Shown: piece after piece, positions 35,480 through 44,572 of the stretch
How the letters are laid out: each line of letters starts with the position of its first letter
How positions within the stretch are numbered: position 1 is the first letter of the stretch
Source: Streptococcus sp. oral taxon 056 str. F0418
GTDB lineage: Bacteria > Bacillota > Bacilli > Lactobacillales > Streptococcaceae
Direction: 5' to 3'
DNA: 64,000 nucleotides
Assembly: GCF_000220065.1 (NCBI RefSeq)
Contig: NZ_AFQU01000001.1
Location: 372,001-436,000 of the forward strand
Notes under the pieces: model-generated
What the model was told of the DNA's origin: nothing
The model's database searches: none
What the model saw: only the letters and a program-made list of their open reading frames with translations
Made by a program: the position numbers and the translations under genes

Positions 35480-37764
35480 GATTTTTTCTCAATCGGTGCT
35501 ATGCTGGCTAGCACTTTCTTTAGGCCGACTTCTGGGAAATTGATCTTAAGTTCTTGACTATTTCCACTACCAGATACTGCCAAAACTGTCCCATCACCCC
35601 ATTTCTTATGGTGGGCAATATCTCCGATGGCCCAAGCAACTTCTGGCTTAGATGGCTGACTCTGACTGCTCTTTCCAAAAGGCAGATTGCCTGTAGAAAT
35701 GGAACTAGGAGCCGCCTGACGTTTCCGATCTTGTAGAGCCTGGGCCAGACTCATGCCCTGACCAAATTGACTAATATCACTATTAGTATAGCTAACCTTA
35801 AAGGAGCTGTTTGCTGGTCGAGCCAGTCCCTGATAGTCTAGAAGATCTGAGCTGATTTCTCTCAAGAAGCGAGTCGGTTGGTTGTAGTTTGTACGACCAT
35901 AAAGCAGACGGGAATTGGCATTGGTTAGGTAAAGAATCTTCTCTGCTCGGGTGATACCGACATAAGCCAGGCGTCGCTCCTCTTCCAACTCATCTTCATC
36001 TTCAGACGCCCGACTTAGAGGGAAGACATTTTCCTCCATTCCAACCAGAAAGACGACCGGAAACTCCAACCCCTTGGCTGCATGAAGGGTCATCAAAGTC
36101 ACTTCGGAACTCTCCATATCTCCATCATCTGTATCTGCAATCAAGGCTAAGTCGTTTAGAAAACGGCTGAGCCTATCAAGACCAGTTTCATCAGCAGGAT
36201 TGTCTGGACTTTCGTCAAAGTTCTTGGTTACAGACAGGAATTCTTCGATATTTTCAATCCGTGCTTGGCTTTCTAAAGTTGCCTGCGCTGCCAAGGCTGC
36301 AGCATAGCCAGTCTTTTCTAATACAGCCTCAACCAGCTCCGTCACTGTATAATCATCCAAGCGCTCCCGCAAATCGAGAAGCATATTAGCAAAATCATAG
36401 ACCGCCTGAGCCGCCTTGCCTTTAACTGACGATAACATGATATTGGCCGATGCATCTAACATGGAGATTTCCTGACTGGCCGCAAAATCTCGAATTTTCT
36501 CCACCGATCCTGGCCCAACACCACGTTTGGGCTCATTGACCACGCGCTCATAGCTGATATTGTCGCTAGGATTAGCAATGAGATTGAGATAAGAAATGAC
36601 ATCACGGATTTCCTTGCGGCTGTAGAACTTGGTTCCCCCCACCATGGTATAGGGAATATTGGCCTTGAGCAGGGCTTCTTCCACCGTCCGTGACTGAGCA
36701 TTGGTCCGATACAGAACTGCAAAATCTTTATGACTGTATCCTTCTTGGCTCAACTGAACAATAGTTCGAGCGACAAAGAGAGCTTCATCTTGCTCATCAT
36801 TAGCACGATAGTAGACAATTTCCTCACCGTCTTCGTTTTGAGTCCAGAGATTTTTAGGACGGCGGTTGCGGTTGTTTCGGATGACTTCATTAGCCGCCTG
36901 AAGAATGGTTTTAGTAGAGCGATAATTTTCCTCAAGCAGGACTACCTTTGCTTCTGGATAATCCTTTTCAAAGTCCAGGATATTCTGCATATCGGCTCCC
37001 CGCCAGCCATAGATAGACTGGTCAGCATCTCCGACCACACAGATATTCTTAAAGCGGGAAGCCAAGAGCTTGACCAGCTGGTACTGAACATGGTTGGTAT
37101 CCTGATACTCGTCCACATGGATGTATTGGTAGCGTTGCTGATAGTAGGTCAGGACGTCAGGATTTTGGTCAAAAAGCCGCAAAGTCAGCATGATCAAATC
37201 GTCAAAGTCCATGGCTTCAGACTGGCGCAATTCTTTCTGATAGGCTGTGTAACACTTGGCCACAATCTCTGTATACATATCACCAGCTAGATTCGCATAG
37301 GCTACCTCATCAATCAGGTCGTTCTTAGCATTGGAAATAGTCCCCAAAATGGCGCGCTCATTCCACTTTTTAGGATCTAGATTGAGGTTTTTGAGAATTC
37401 GCTTCATCAGAGTCCGCTGTTCGCCTGGATCAACGATGGTGAAGTTGCGATTGTAGCCTATATGGTCTGCTTCTCGTCGCAGGATGCGTACACACATGGA
37501 GTGGAAAGTAGCGATTAAGCAATCTTGAGCTTCTGTTTTTAGTTTTTCAGCCCTTTCTCTCATCTCCCTCGCCGCCTTATTTGTAAAGGTAATGGCTAGG
37601 ATATTCCAAGGATTGACCATCTTTTCATCAATCAAATAGGCAATACGGTGGGTCAGAACACGGGTCTTACCCGAACCAGCTCCCGCCATTATCAGCAAAG
37701 GACCTTCTGTTGTCTGAACCGCCTCAGCCTGACGGTCATTCATACCATTTAATAAAGGATGCAT
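35476..37764 (-). CDS. pcrA: ATP-dependent DNA helicase PcrA (UvrD/Rep type)
   Basis: A 762-residue superfamily 1A 3'-5' helicase for repair and for clearing recombination or transcription conflicts. Walker A is 'IMAGAGSGKTRVL', motif II 'HVDEYQDTNHVQY', motif III 'VVGDADQSIYGWRGA', motif IV region 'LEENYRSTKTI' and motif VI 'EERRLAYVGITRAE'. The C-terminus has the PcrA-type RNA polymerase-interaction fold 'WAIGDIAHHKKWGDGTVLAV'. Length fits streptococcal PcrA. Confidence 0.96.
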   Translation of the reverse strand: MHPLLNGMNDRQAEAVQTTEGPLLIMAGAGSGKTRVLTHRIAYLIDEKMVNPWNILAITFTNKAAREMRERAEKLKTEAQDCLIATFHSMCVRILRREADHIGYNRNFTIVDPGEQRTLMKRILKNLNLDPKKWNERAILGTISNAKNDLIDEVAYANLAGDMYTEIVAKCYTAYQKELRQSEAMDFDDLIMLTLRLFDQNPDVLTYYQQRYQYIHVDEYQDTNHVQYQLVKLLASRFKNICVVGDADQSIYGWRGADMQNILDFEKDYPEAKVVLLEENYRSTKTILQAANEVIRNNRNRRPKNLWTQNEDGEEIVYYRANDEQDEALFVARTIVQLSQEGYSHKDFAVLYRTNAQSRTVEEALLKANIPYTMVGGTKFYSRKEIRDVISYLNLIANPSDNISYERVVNEPKRGVGPGSVEKIRDFAASQEISMLDASANIMLSSVKGKAAQAVYDFANMLLDLRERLDDYTVTELVEAVLEKTGYAAALAAQATLESQARIENIEEFLSVTKNFDESPDNPADETGLDRLSRFLNDLALIADTDDGDMESSEVTLMTLHAAKGLEFPVVFLVGMEENVFPLSRASEDEDELEEERRLAYVGITRAEKILYLTNANSRLLYGRTNYNQPTRFLREISSDLLDYQGLARPANSSFKVSYTNSDISQFGQGMSLAQALQDRKRQAAPSSISTGNLPFGKSSQSQPSKPEVAWAIGDIAHHKKWGDGTVLAVSGSGNSQELKINFPEVGLKKVLASIAPIEKKS

Positions 37765-37908
37765 CTTTCTTCCTCTTTTTCACTTTCAAAGTCAATGCTA
37801 CTATTATACCAAAAAATAGATACATTGAAACTCTCAAAACTATTTGAAATAAAATGGGATCAAGATATGAAACATCGCATTGCAAATCAGTATCATACAC
37901 CACTTCAT

Positions 37909-37937
37909 TTGAAAAAAGAATGAAAAAAGGCTATAAT
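37909..37937 (+). promoter_or_regulatory. Promoter of the cation efflux gene
   Basis: TTGAAA (37909-37914), a 17-bp spacer and TATAAT (37932-37937), 22 nt before the start codon. Confidence 0.6.
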
Positions 37938-37959
37938 ATACTATCTGAAAGGAATGACA

Positions 37960-39147
37960 ATGAACAATCCCTCCAAAAATCTTAAATTAGCAGAACAAGG
38001 CGCTATCTTAGCTATTATAACGTATATGATCCTATCCACTGCTAAAATTATTGCGGGCTCTACGCTAGGTTCATCCAGTTTGATAGCTGATGGCTTTAAT
38101 AATATCTCTGATATTGTAGCCAATATCGCCGTACTCATTGGCTTACGAATGGCCAGAAAACCAGCAGATCTAGATCATAAATTTGGCCATTGGAAAATGG
38201 AAGACCTTGCTAGCCTTGTGACTTCATTTATTATGTTTTTTGTTGGTTTGGATGTGCTAGTAGATACAATTCAAAAAATCATTGCCAACAAAAACACAAC
38301 GATTGATCCATTAGGTGCTACTGTCGGACTTATTTCGTCTATCATCATGATAGGTGTCTATTTTTACAATAAAAAATTAGCTCGCAAAGCAAACTCTAAA
38401 GCCTTAGAAGCTGCTGCTAAAGACAATCTTTCCGATGCCGTCACTTCATTTGGAACTGCTATTGCTATCATTGCCAGTGCTTTGAATTTCCCAATCGTTG
38501 ATAAATTAGTGGCGATTATTATTACCTTTTTTATTTTAAAAACAGCCTATGATATTTTCATGGAGTCTTCCTTTAGCCTGTCCGATGGATTTGATGAAAA
38601 TCTACTGCAAGAATATCAGACAGCTATCCTAGAAATCCCAAAGATTTCCCGTGTTAAGTCTCAGCGTGGTCGTACCTATGGAAGCAATATCTATCTAGAT
38701 ATTACCCTAGAAATGAATCCTGATCTTTCTGTTTATGAAAGTCATGAAATTGCGGATCAGGTAGAAGATATGCTGATGAAACGCTTTGGTATTTTTGATA
38801 TTGATATTCACATTGAGCCAGCATCTATTCCTGAAGACGAAATCCTAGATAATGTTTACAAAAAACTCCTTATGCGTGAGCAATTGGTCGATCAAGGTAG
38901 CCAGTTAGATAGCCTTCTTTCTTCTGAATTTATTTATATTTCCCAGGATGGTAGGCAATTAGATAAAGAAGCATTTCAACTTGAAAAAGGGGATCAATCT
39001 CCCATTAAAAACTTTGAACTCACTTCTATTAGCCAAAAAACCAAGCTCATCCGCTACCAAGTTGGCAATGTAATACATACCAGTATCTGGCGAAGACATG
39101 AAACATGGCAAAATATCTTTCACCAAGAAACAAAGAAAGAAGAGTAA
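37960..39147 (+). CDS. Cation diffusion facilitator transporter
   Basis: A 395-residue CDF metal exporter. Six transmembrane helices fill the first 210 residues; metal-site residues are in 'SLIADGFNNISDIVANI' (helix 2 Asn/Asp) and 'AAAKDNLSDAVTSFGTA' (helix 5 DxxxD). 'DHKFGHWKMEDL' is the conserved loop. A cytoplasmic beta-alpha domain follows and then an unusual extra C-terminal 100 residues. The ATG at 37960 is 7 nt from GAAAGG; the ATG at 37954 is too close. The MntE type exports manganese, others zinc or iron; the metal here is not fixed. Confidence 0.9.
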   Translation: MNNPSKNLKLAEQGAILAIITYMILSTAKIIAGSTLGSSSLIADGFNNISDIVANIAVLIGLRMARKPADLDHKFGHWKMEDLASLVTSFIMFFVGLDVLVDTIQKIIANKNTTIDPLGATVGLISSIIMIGVYFYNKKLARKANSKALEAAAKDNLSDAVTSFGTAIAIIASALNFPIVDKLVAIIITFFILKTAYDIFMESSFSLSDGFDENLLQEYQTAILEIPKISRVKSQRGRTYGSNIYLDITLEMNPDLSVYESHEIADQVEDMLMKRFGIFDIDIHIEPASIPEDEILDNVYKKLLMREQLVDQGSQLDSLLSSEFIYISQDGRQLDKEAFQLEKGDQSPIKNFELTSISQKTKLIRYQVGNVIHTSIWRRHETWQNIFHQETKKEE

Positions 39148-40041
39148 ACTTCAAATAGTAGCCCTATGTCGATAGTTACCATAGGCTTAAGGTCCTATTC
39201 CTTGAACTATCTTACAAATACACTTTTTCTAGAATAAAAACGAAGAGAACATAGCTCTATAATTTCTGTAGTGGGTAAATACTGTAGGGATTATGGAGCC
39301 TATTTTGTTGTAGAAAAAAGTCCCATAAAACCTATAATGAAAAGTAACAAAACCATCATTAGAAGGGCCCTTATGGAGAAATTCCATTTTATCAAAAACT
39401 TTCTCGGAATGAAAGACAAGAACATCATAATCTTGGATGTTCTAGATTCTAGAACACATAAAAAAATCATCGCTAAACTGGATTATCCTGCCCCTAACTG
39501 TCCACATTGCCTAGGGCAAATGACTAAATATGACTTCCAAAAAGAATCTAAAATCCCCTATCTAGAGTGCGCAGGATATAAGACACTCATGCGATTGAGA
39601 AAACGTCGTTTCCGTTGTAAAGTCTGTGGGAAAATGGCTGTCGCAGAGACTTCCTTAGTCAAAAAGAATCACCAAATCGCAACTATCGTCAACCAGAAAA
39701 TCACTCAAAAGTTAATCGAGAAAGTCTATCTGTCTCTACTTCGACAGTCATTCGTAAATTGAAAGAATTCAAATTCGAGACAGATTTATCTTTCCTTCCA
39801 ACTCACATGTCTTGGGATGAATACAGCTTCAAGAAAGGTAAAATGAGCTTCATTGCACAGGATTTTGATTCCAGAAAGATCGTAGCTATCCTAGATGGGC
39901 GGACTCAAGTGACTATTCGCAATCATTTCCTTCGTTATTCTAGACAGGTGAGAAATCGCGAGAAAGTCATTACCATGGATATGTTTAGCACCTACTACGA
40001 TATTGCCAGAAAACTTCGCTTTCGAATTTCTAGGCTCAGGC

Positions 40042-40065
40042 TGAAACAGTCCCCAGACTGTTTCA
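40042..40065. repeat. Hairpin inserted in the ISL3 transposase
   Basis: TGAAACAGTC, loop CCCA, GACTGTTTCA: perfect 10-bp arms in a stretch of about 50 bp that has no counterpart in the transposase reading frame (between 'ARKL' and 'NAKIVLDRF'). Confidence 0.55.
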
Positions 40066-40539
40066 CTCCCTAACGCTAAAATCGTTCTCGACCGCTTTCA
40101 CATTGTCCAACATCTCAGTCGAGCCATGAATCGTCTTCGCATCCAAATCATGAATCGTTTTGATCGTAAATCGCACGAATATAAGGAACTAAAACGTTAC
40201 TGGAGACTCATTCAACAGGATAGCTGTAAACTCAGTCATAAACGTTTTTATCGACCTACTTTTTGCTCACACTTGACCAATAATGAGATTCTCGAAAAGC
40301 TCCTTGCATACTCTCAAGAACTTAGAGAGCACTATGAACTCTATCAACTATTACTGTTTCATTTCCAAGAGAAACAAACAGACCATTACTTTGAACTGAT
40401 TGAAGAAACTATTTCTTGTGTAAATCCTATTTTTCAAACTGTTTTTAAGACCTTTTTGGAAGATAAGGACAAGACTATGAACGCACTGGAACTGCCCTAC
40501 TCAAACGCAAAACTAGAAGCTACTAACAACCAAATCACT

Positions 40540-41285
40540 CGCCGTCTAACGGGTGGTTTGTCCCGGGGCTATAAGCCCATATCACCAGCCAGCGCCTAAA
40601 GACGCTGGCTTTCACTTTGTTCAACCCTCATTGCTCTTGACTCGTCACAAACCTCTCAAAGAGGTATTTACATTACTTACCACTATCCCTAAAGGGATCC
40701 TCATATTCTTTTACACTCAATTTATCCAACGCTATATCATGCTTTTCCTGATCTTGGATATATTTCTTAATTGTGGCTTCATTAAGTCCTACTGTACTCA
40801 CGTAATAACCTTCCGCCCAGAAATGTCGGTTCCCAAATTTATACTTGAGATTGGCGTGTTTATCAAACATCATAAGTGCACTTTTACCTTTTAAATAACC
40901 CATGAAACTTGCAACGCTGATTCTTGGCGGAATACTCACCAACATATGTACATGATCCGGCATCAAGTGACCCTCGATAATTTCAACATCTTGATAACTA
41001 CATAATCGGTGGAAGATTTTACCCAAACTATTTCGATATTGATTATAGATAAGATTCACCTATACTTAGGTGTAAACACAATGTGGTAGAACACATCCAC
41101 TTTGTGTGTGATAAACTATGTGCATTTTGCGCCATATTTTTCTCCTTTCGCTTTACAATCGGCTTGAACACCTTTATTGTATCGCGTTTGGAGTTTTTTT
41201 GGTATAACCTTCGATGCGCACCCGCATAGCGGGTGGTTTATTTGTCTCGCACCTTACGGAGCGAGACAGACTAAAAGTCACATAA
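40540..41285 (-). mobile_element. IS200/IS605-type element (tnpA only), approximate ends
   Basis: About 0.7 kb with one tnpA on the minus strand and no tnpB. Characteristic subterminal hairpins are AGCCAGCG/CGCTGGCT (40587-40610) downstream of tnpA and ACCCGC/GCGGGT (41220-41234) upstream. Another, GTCTCGC/GCGAGAC, lies at 41244-41267. It separates piece 3 and piece 4 of the ISL3 transposase, so it inserted later. Exact ends are not fixed by inverted repeats, as normal for this family. Confidence 0.75.
40673..41135 (-). pseudogene. IS200-type transposase TnpA, two 5' frameshifts
   Basis: The HUH motif 'MPDHVHMLVSIPP' and the catalytic tyrosine in 'LNEATIKKYIQDQEKHD' are intact. The true start is the ATG at 41135 after AAAGGAG, giving 'MAQNAHSLSHTKWMC'. 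Two single-base losses near 41089 and 41062 then break the frame before it resumes at 'IYNQYRNSLGKIFHRL'. An open frame of 128 codons survives from a GTG at 41059. Loss of the first strand should inactivate it. Confidence 0.85.
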
Positions 41286-41469
41286 AAAAAGGAGACCAAG
41301 CACTTTTGGCTTCCGAAATTTTGACAACTTTAACACTAGAATCCTCATCACTTTGAACATCAAAAAGGAGAGGACTAACTTAGTCCTCTCCAGATTGTAA
41401 CTTTTCATCAACCCACTACAGTTGACAAAGAAATAAAGTTAATTGAGATTTCTCAACTTCTTTTATCTA

Positions 41470-42678
41470 TTATAATTCAATGTCACCAAACAAGTCAGCC
41501 ATTGAGAATCCAGTTTGAGTTTCTGGAAGTTCAAAGTCACGTTTTTCTTGACGTTTTGGACGACGTGGACGTGATTGACGTTTTTCTTCCTTAACTTCTT
41601 GTCCTTCTTCTTGATCTGGGCGTTCTTCAAGAGCTTTGATAGAAAGTGATACACGTTCATTAGCAGGATTTACCTCAAGAACTTTAACTGTCACTTCTTG
41701 TCCAGCTTTCAATGCGTCTTTAGGATTTTCAACACGTTTGTGTGAAATTTGTGAAATGTGAACTAATCCATCAATACCTGGTAATACTTCAACAAAAGCA
41801 CCAAAGTCAGTCAGACGTTTAACAGTACCTTCAATTACGTCACCAGCAGCAAGTTTTTGCTCAACACCATCCCATGGTCCAGGAGTTGTTGCTTTAAGTG
41901 ATAGTGATACACGTCCTTCTTCTTCGTTCAAATCAAGAACTTTTACTTCGATTTCTTCACCAACAGTAACAACTGATTTTGGTGATACATTACGTTCATG
42001 AGACAATTCAGTTAAGTGAACTAATCCATCAACTCCACCAAGATCGATGAAAGCACCGAAGCTAGTGATACGAGCAACCTTACCAGTTACAACATCACCA
42101 ACGTTTAACTTACCAAATACTTCTGCACGTGCTGCAGCAGTTTCAGCTTCTACAACGTCACGACGTGAAAGGATAAAGCGATTTTCTTTTGGATCAACTT
42201 CTTTAATTTTAGCATCAAATTCTTGTCCTACAAAACGCTCAGTATTACGTACAAAACGAGTATCAAGCATTGAAGCTGGAATAAAACCACGAAGTCCTTC
42301 AAATTCAACTGAAAGTCCACCTTTAACGGCACGAGTCCCTTTTACAGTGACAACTTCTTCTTCACGACCAACCAATTTGTCCCATGCTTTGCGAGCTTCT
42401 AAACGTTTTTTAGATACTAGGTAAGTAACAGTATCTGTATCTTTACCTACTACTTGACGAAGAACAAGCAATTCAAGTGTTTCCCCTGGTTTTACAAAAT
42501 CGTTGATATCAGCATCACGATCATTTGTCAATTCACGAAGGGTTAAAACACCTTCAACACCAGTTCCAGAGATTGCAACATTAGCTTGAGTCGCGTCAAC
42601 TGTTAATACTTCAGCAGTAACAACGTCACCTGGCTCAACTTGGCTAACACTGTTTAGCAAATCTTCAAATTCATTCAT
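41470..42678 (-). CDS. rpsA: 30S ribosomal protein S1
   Basis: A 402-residue Firmicute-type S1 with four S1 RNA-binding repeats (about residues 15-85, 105-170, 190-260 and 275-345), fewer than the six of E. coli. The third and fourth repeats show '[20 protein letters not shown]' and '[16 protein letters not shown]'. A charged tail ends '[10 protein letters not shown]'. It assists initiation on weakly structured mRNAs. GGAGG lies 11 nt before the ATG. Two tRNA genes lie upstream on the same strand. Confidence 0.97.
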   Translation of the reverse strand: MNEFEDLLNSVSQVEPGDVVTAEVLTVDATQANVAISGTGVEGVLTLRELTNDRDADINDFVKPGETLELLVLRQVVGKDTDTVTYLVSKKRLEARKAWDKLVGREEEVVTVKGTRAVKGGLSVEFEGLRGFIPASMLDTRFVRNTERFVGQEFDAKIKEVDPKENRFILSRRDVVEAETAAARAEVFGKLNVGDVVTGKVARITSFGAFIDLGGVDGLVHLTELSHERNVSPKSVVTVGEEIEVKVLDLNEEEGRVSLSLKATTPGPWDGVEQKLAAGDVIEGTVKRLTDFGAFVEVLPGIDGLVHISQISHKRVENPKDALKAGQEVTVKVLEVNPANERVSLSIKALEERPDQEEGQEVKEEKRQSRPRRPKRQEKRDFELPETQTGFSMADLFGDIEL

Positions 42679-42843
42679 CTAAAAAATCCTCCAACAATCA
42701 AGCATCTGCTTGACATACTTATATTTTTTTCCTAAGCGCCCGCAACGACATTTTGATTTATCTTTACCGTTTTTATACCAGCTTATAAAGAAATAAAATA
42801 CCCTAAGATATTTTATCAATCTATTTGATATATCACCTAAGAA

Positions 42844-42915
42844 CTGGGGTAGCTGGATTCGAACCAACGCATGAGGGAGTCAAAGTCCCTTGCCTTACCG
42901 CTTGGCTATACCCCA
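42844..42915 (-). tRNA. tRNA-Gln(UUG)
   Basis: A 72-nt cloverleaf; acceptor arm TGGGGTA/TACCCCA with G discriminator, anticodon loop CTTTGAC gives UUG, T arm GGTTCGAATCC. CCA is not encoded. Confidence 0.96.
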
Positions 42916-42925
42916 TCAATGTATA

Positions 42926-43006
42926 TGGAGAGAGAGGGATTCGAACCCCCGAACCCGAAGGAGCGGATTTACAGTCCGCCGCGTTTAGCCTCTTCGCTAT
43001 CTCTCC
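42926..43006 (-). tRNA. tRNA-Tyr(GUA)
   Basis: An 81-nt class II tRNA with long variable arm (CTCCTTCGGGTTCGG region), anticodon loop CTGTAAA gives GUA, acceptor GGAGAGA/TCTCTCC with A discriminator. Ten nt upstream of tRNA-Gln, so the pair is co-transcribed. Confidence 0.96.
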
Positions 43007-43026
43007 GTGTACAATCAACGTCAATT

Positions 43027-43054
43027 ATTATAACACGAAAAAAAGAAAAATCAA
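43027..43054 (-). promoter_or_regulatory. Promoter of the tRNA-Tyr/Gln pair
   Basis: TTGATT (43049-43054), 16-bp spacer, TATAAT (43027-43032), 20 nt before tRNA-Tyr. Confidence 0.6.
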
Positions 43055-43058
43055 CACC

Positions 43059-43289
43059 TTATTTGCTTAAATTATAGGTTTCAATTAAATTTTCAACTGC
43101 CTTTTCCAGTTTTTTATAAAAAGCATCAACATTTCCATTTTTGATAATGGCAAATTGTCCATCAAATTCAGCGATTTCGCCAATGGCTTTTTTACCAATT
43201 GAAAGTGTATAACCATCAAATTCATCAGAGCCGACTTTTACTTTGCTATCTGTAATTTGAATTTCAATTTTTTTATCTTTTTTACTCAT
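43059..43289 (-). CDS. DUF2969 family protein
   Basis: A 76-residue cytoplasmic protein: 'MSKKDKKIEIQITDSKVKVG', then 'YTLSIGKKAIGEIAEFDGQF' and 'LEKAVENLIETYNLSK'. It matches the short DUF2969 family found in streptococci and lactobacilli in length and character. Function unknown. It lies between ilvE and the tRNA pair, with an ilvE terminator upstream, so it probably has its own start. Confidence 0.8.
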   Translation of the reverse strand: MSKKDKKIEIQITDSKVKVGSDEFDGYTLSIGKKAIGEIAEFDGQFAIIKNGNVDAFYKKLEKAVENLIETYNLSK

Positions 43290-43360
43290 AAACTACCTCT
43301 TTCAAAATACTATTTTACAAAAAAAGTGATAATCTAGCAAGTGGTTTCAAGCAAATACAA

Positions 43361-43386
43361 AAAAAGAGCTTTTAGGCTCTTTTTTA
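43361..43386 (-). terminator. Terminator of ilvE
   Basis: AAAAGAGC/GCTCTTTT arms overlapping the ilvE stop codon with T7 on the minus strand. Confidence 0.8.
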
Positions 43387-44406
43387 ATCAACTTTATAAA
43401 TCCAACCTTCTGGGGCTTCTACATCACCGAATTGGATACCTGTTAATTCGTCATAGAGTTTTCGTGTAACGGGGCCAACTTCAGACTCGCTATAGAAAAC
43501 ATGGAAGTGATCACCGTACTGAATTCCTCCGATTGGAGAAATAACTGCTGCTGTCCCACAAGCTCCAGCCTCTGTAAAGCGATCTAACTCAGAAATTGGT
43601 ACATCTCCTTCAACTGGCTTCAATCCAAGTCTATGCTCAGCTAAATAGAGTAATGAATATTTTGTAATAGATGGTAAAATAGATGGGCTAAGCGGTGTAA
43701 CAAATTCGTTATCTTTTGTAATTCCAAAGAAGTTTGCTGCACCAACTTCTTCAATCTTTGTATGTGTAGCAGGATCTAAATAAATAACATCTGAAAAATC
43801 TTTTTCTTTAGCTTTTTTACCAGGAAGAAGGCTAGCGGCATAGTTTCCTCCTACTTTTGCTGCACCTGTTCCATAAGGAGCTGCTCGGTCAAAATCCTCT
43901 GAAACAAGGAAATTTGTCGGCGTTAACCCTCCTTTAAAATAATTTCCCACTGGCATAGCAAAGATGGTAAATATATACTCATCAGCTGGTTTTACACCAA
44001 TAATATCACCGATTCCAATCAAAAGTGGACGAATATAGAGTGTCCCGCCTGATCCGTATGGGGGAACATATTCTTCATTGGCACGAACAACTTGCTTGAC
44101 TGCATCAATAAACATTTCCGTAGGAACTTGTGGCATCAAGAGGCGATCTGCTGTTCGTTGCAGGCGTTCAGCATTTTGATCTGGTCGAAAAAGTTGTACG
44201 CTTCCATCTTTCGTTCTGTATGCTTTAAGGCCTTCAAATGCCTGCTGTCCATAGTGTAAGCATGGAGAAGATTCTCCTAAATGGAGTGTTGCATCTTCGG
44301 TTAATCCACCTTTTTCCCACTGACCATTTCTGTAGTAAGCTAAATAACGATAAGGTAACTTCATATAAGAAAATCCTAGATTTTCCCAGTCAAGATTTAC
44401 AGCCAT
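43384..44406 (-). CDS. ilvE: Branched-chain amino acid aminotransferase
   Basis: A 340-residue fold-type IV PLP enzyme for the last step of valine, leucine and isoleucine synthesis. The PLP lysine is in 'GTGAAKVGGNYAASL'; 'EVGAANFFGI' and 'EAGACGTAAVISPIGGI' are the phosphate-binding stretches. Length is typical of the long Firmicute type. It follows parC as in other streptococci but has its own promoter with a CodY-like box (44476-44490), fitting amino acid-responsive control. Confidence 0.97.
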   Translation of the reverse strand: MAVNLDWENLGFSYMKLPYRYLAYYRNGQWEKGGLTEDATLHLGESSPCLHYGQQAFEGLKAYRTKDGSVQLFRPDQNAERLQRTADRLLMPQVPTEMFIDAVKQVVRANEEYVPPYGSGGTLYIRPLLIGIGDIIGVKPADEYIFTIFAMPVGNYFKGGLTPTNFLVSEDFDRAAPYGTGAAKVGGNYAASLLPGKKAKEKDFSDVIYLDPATHTKIEEVGAANFFGITKDNEFVTPLSPSILPSITKYSLLYLAEHRLGLKPVEGDVPISELDRFTEAGACGTAAVISPIGGIQYGDHFHVFYSESEVGPVTRKLYDELTGIQFGDVEAPEGWIYKVD

Positions 44407-44436
44407 ATATATCTCCTTTTCGGTTTAATGTTTATT

Positions 44437-44490
44437 ATTTTACACTTTTTTTAGATATTTTCAAGTGTTTTTTGTAAAATTCTGAAAATT
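44437..44490 (-). promoter_or_regulatory. ilvE promoter and CodY-like box
   Basis: -35 TTGAAA (44459-44464), 16-bp spacer, -10 TAAAAT (44437-44442). Upstream lies AATTTTCAGAATTTT (44476-44490), 13 of 15 matches to the CodY consensus AATTTTCWGAAAATT. Confidence 0.65.
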
Positions 44491-44540
44491 ATACTATATT
44501 CGAAATATTATAATAGATTTTATAAGTTTCTGATCGATAA

Positions 44541-44568
44541 TAAAAAACCAGCCCATACGAACTGGTTC
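44541..44568 (-). terminator. Terminator of parC
   Basis: AACCAG/CTGGTT arms and T6 on the minus strand, 5 nt after the stop codon. Confidence 0.8.
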
Positions 44569-44572
44569 TTAA

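Larger units (their letters stand above)
39373..41400 (+). pseudogene. ISL3 family transposase, fragmented
   Basis: Four pieces of one transposase. Piece 1 (from ATG 39373) starts 'MEKFHFIKNFLGMKDKNI' with zinc-finger pairs 'CPHC' and 'CKVC'. A short deletion near 39725 shifts the frame. Piece 2 holds 'THMSWDEYSFKKGKMSF' with a DDE-type aspartate. Near 40032 a roughly 50-bp insertion with a hairpin breaks it. Piece 3 (to about 40540) continues 'LDRFHIVQHLSRAMNRLR' to 'NALELPYSNAKLEATNN'. Piece 4, beyond the IS200-type element (about 41300-41400), ends 'TLNIKKERTNLVLSRL'. It cannot be active. Confidence 0.85.
39266..41421 (+). mobile_element. Degenerate ISL3-type insertion sequence, split by IS200-type element
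   Basis: Left end CTGTAGTGGGTAAAT (39266-39280) and right end ACCCACTACAG (41411-41421) form the inverted terminal repeat. Transposase fragments run from 39373 to 41400. An IS200-type element interrupts the 3' part. No 8-bp target duplication is obvious at the flanks. It sits between convergent cation efflux and rpsA genes. Confidence 0.75.

Noticed and set aside
36730..37290. 186-codon plus-strand frame inside pcrA
   Set aside because: Antisense to essential helicase motifs, no ribosome site.
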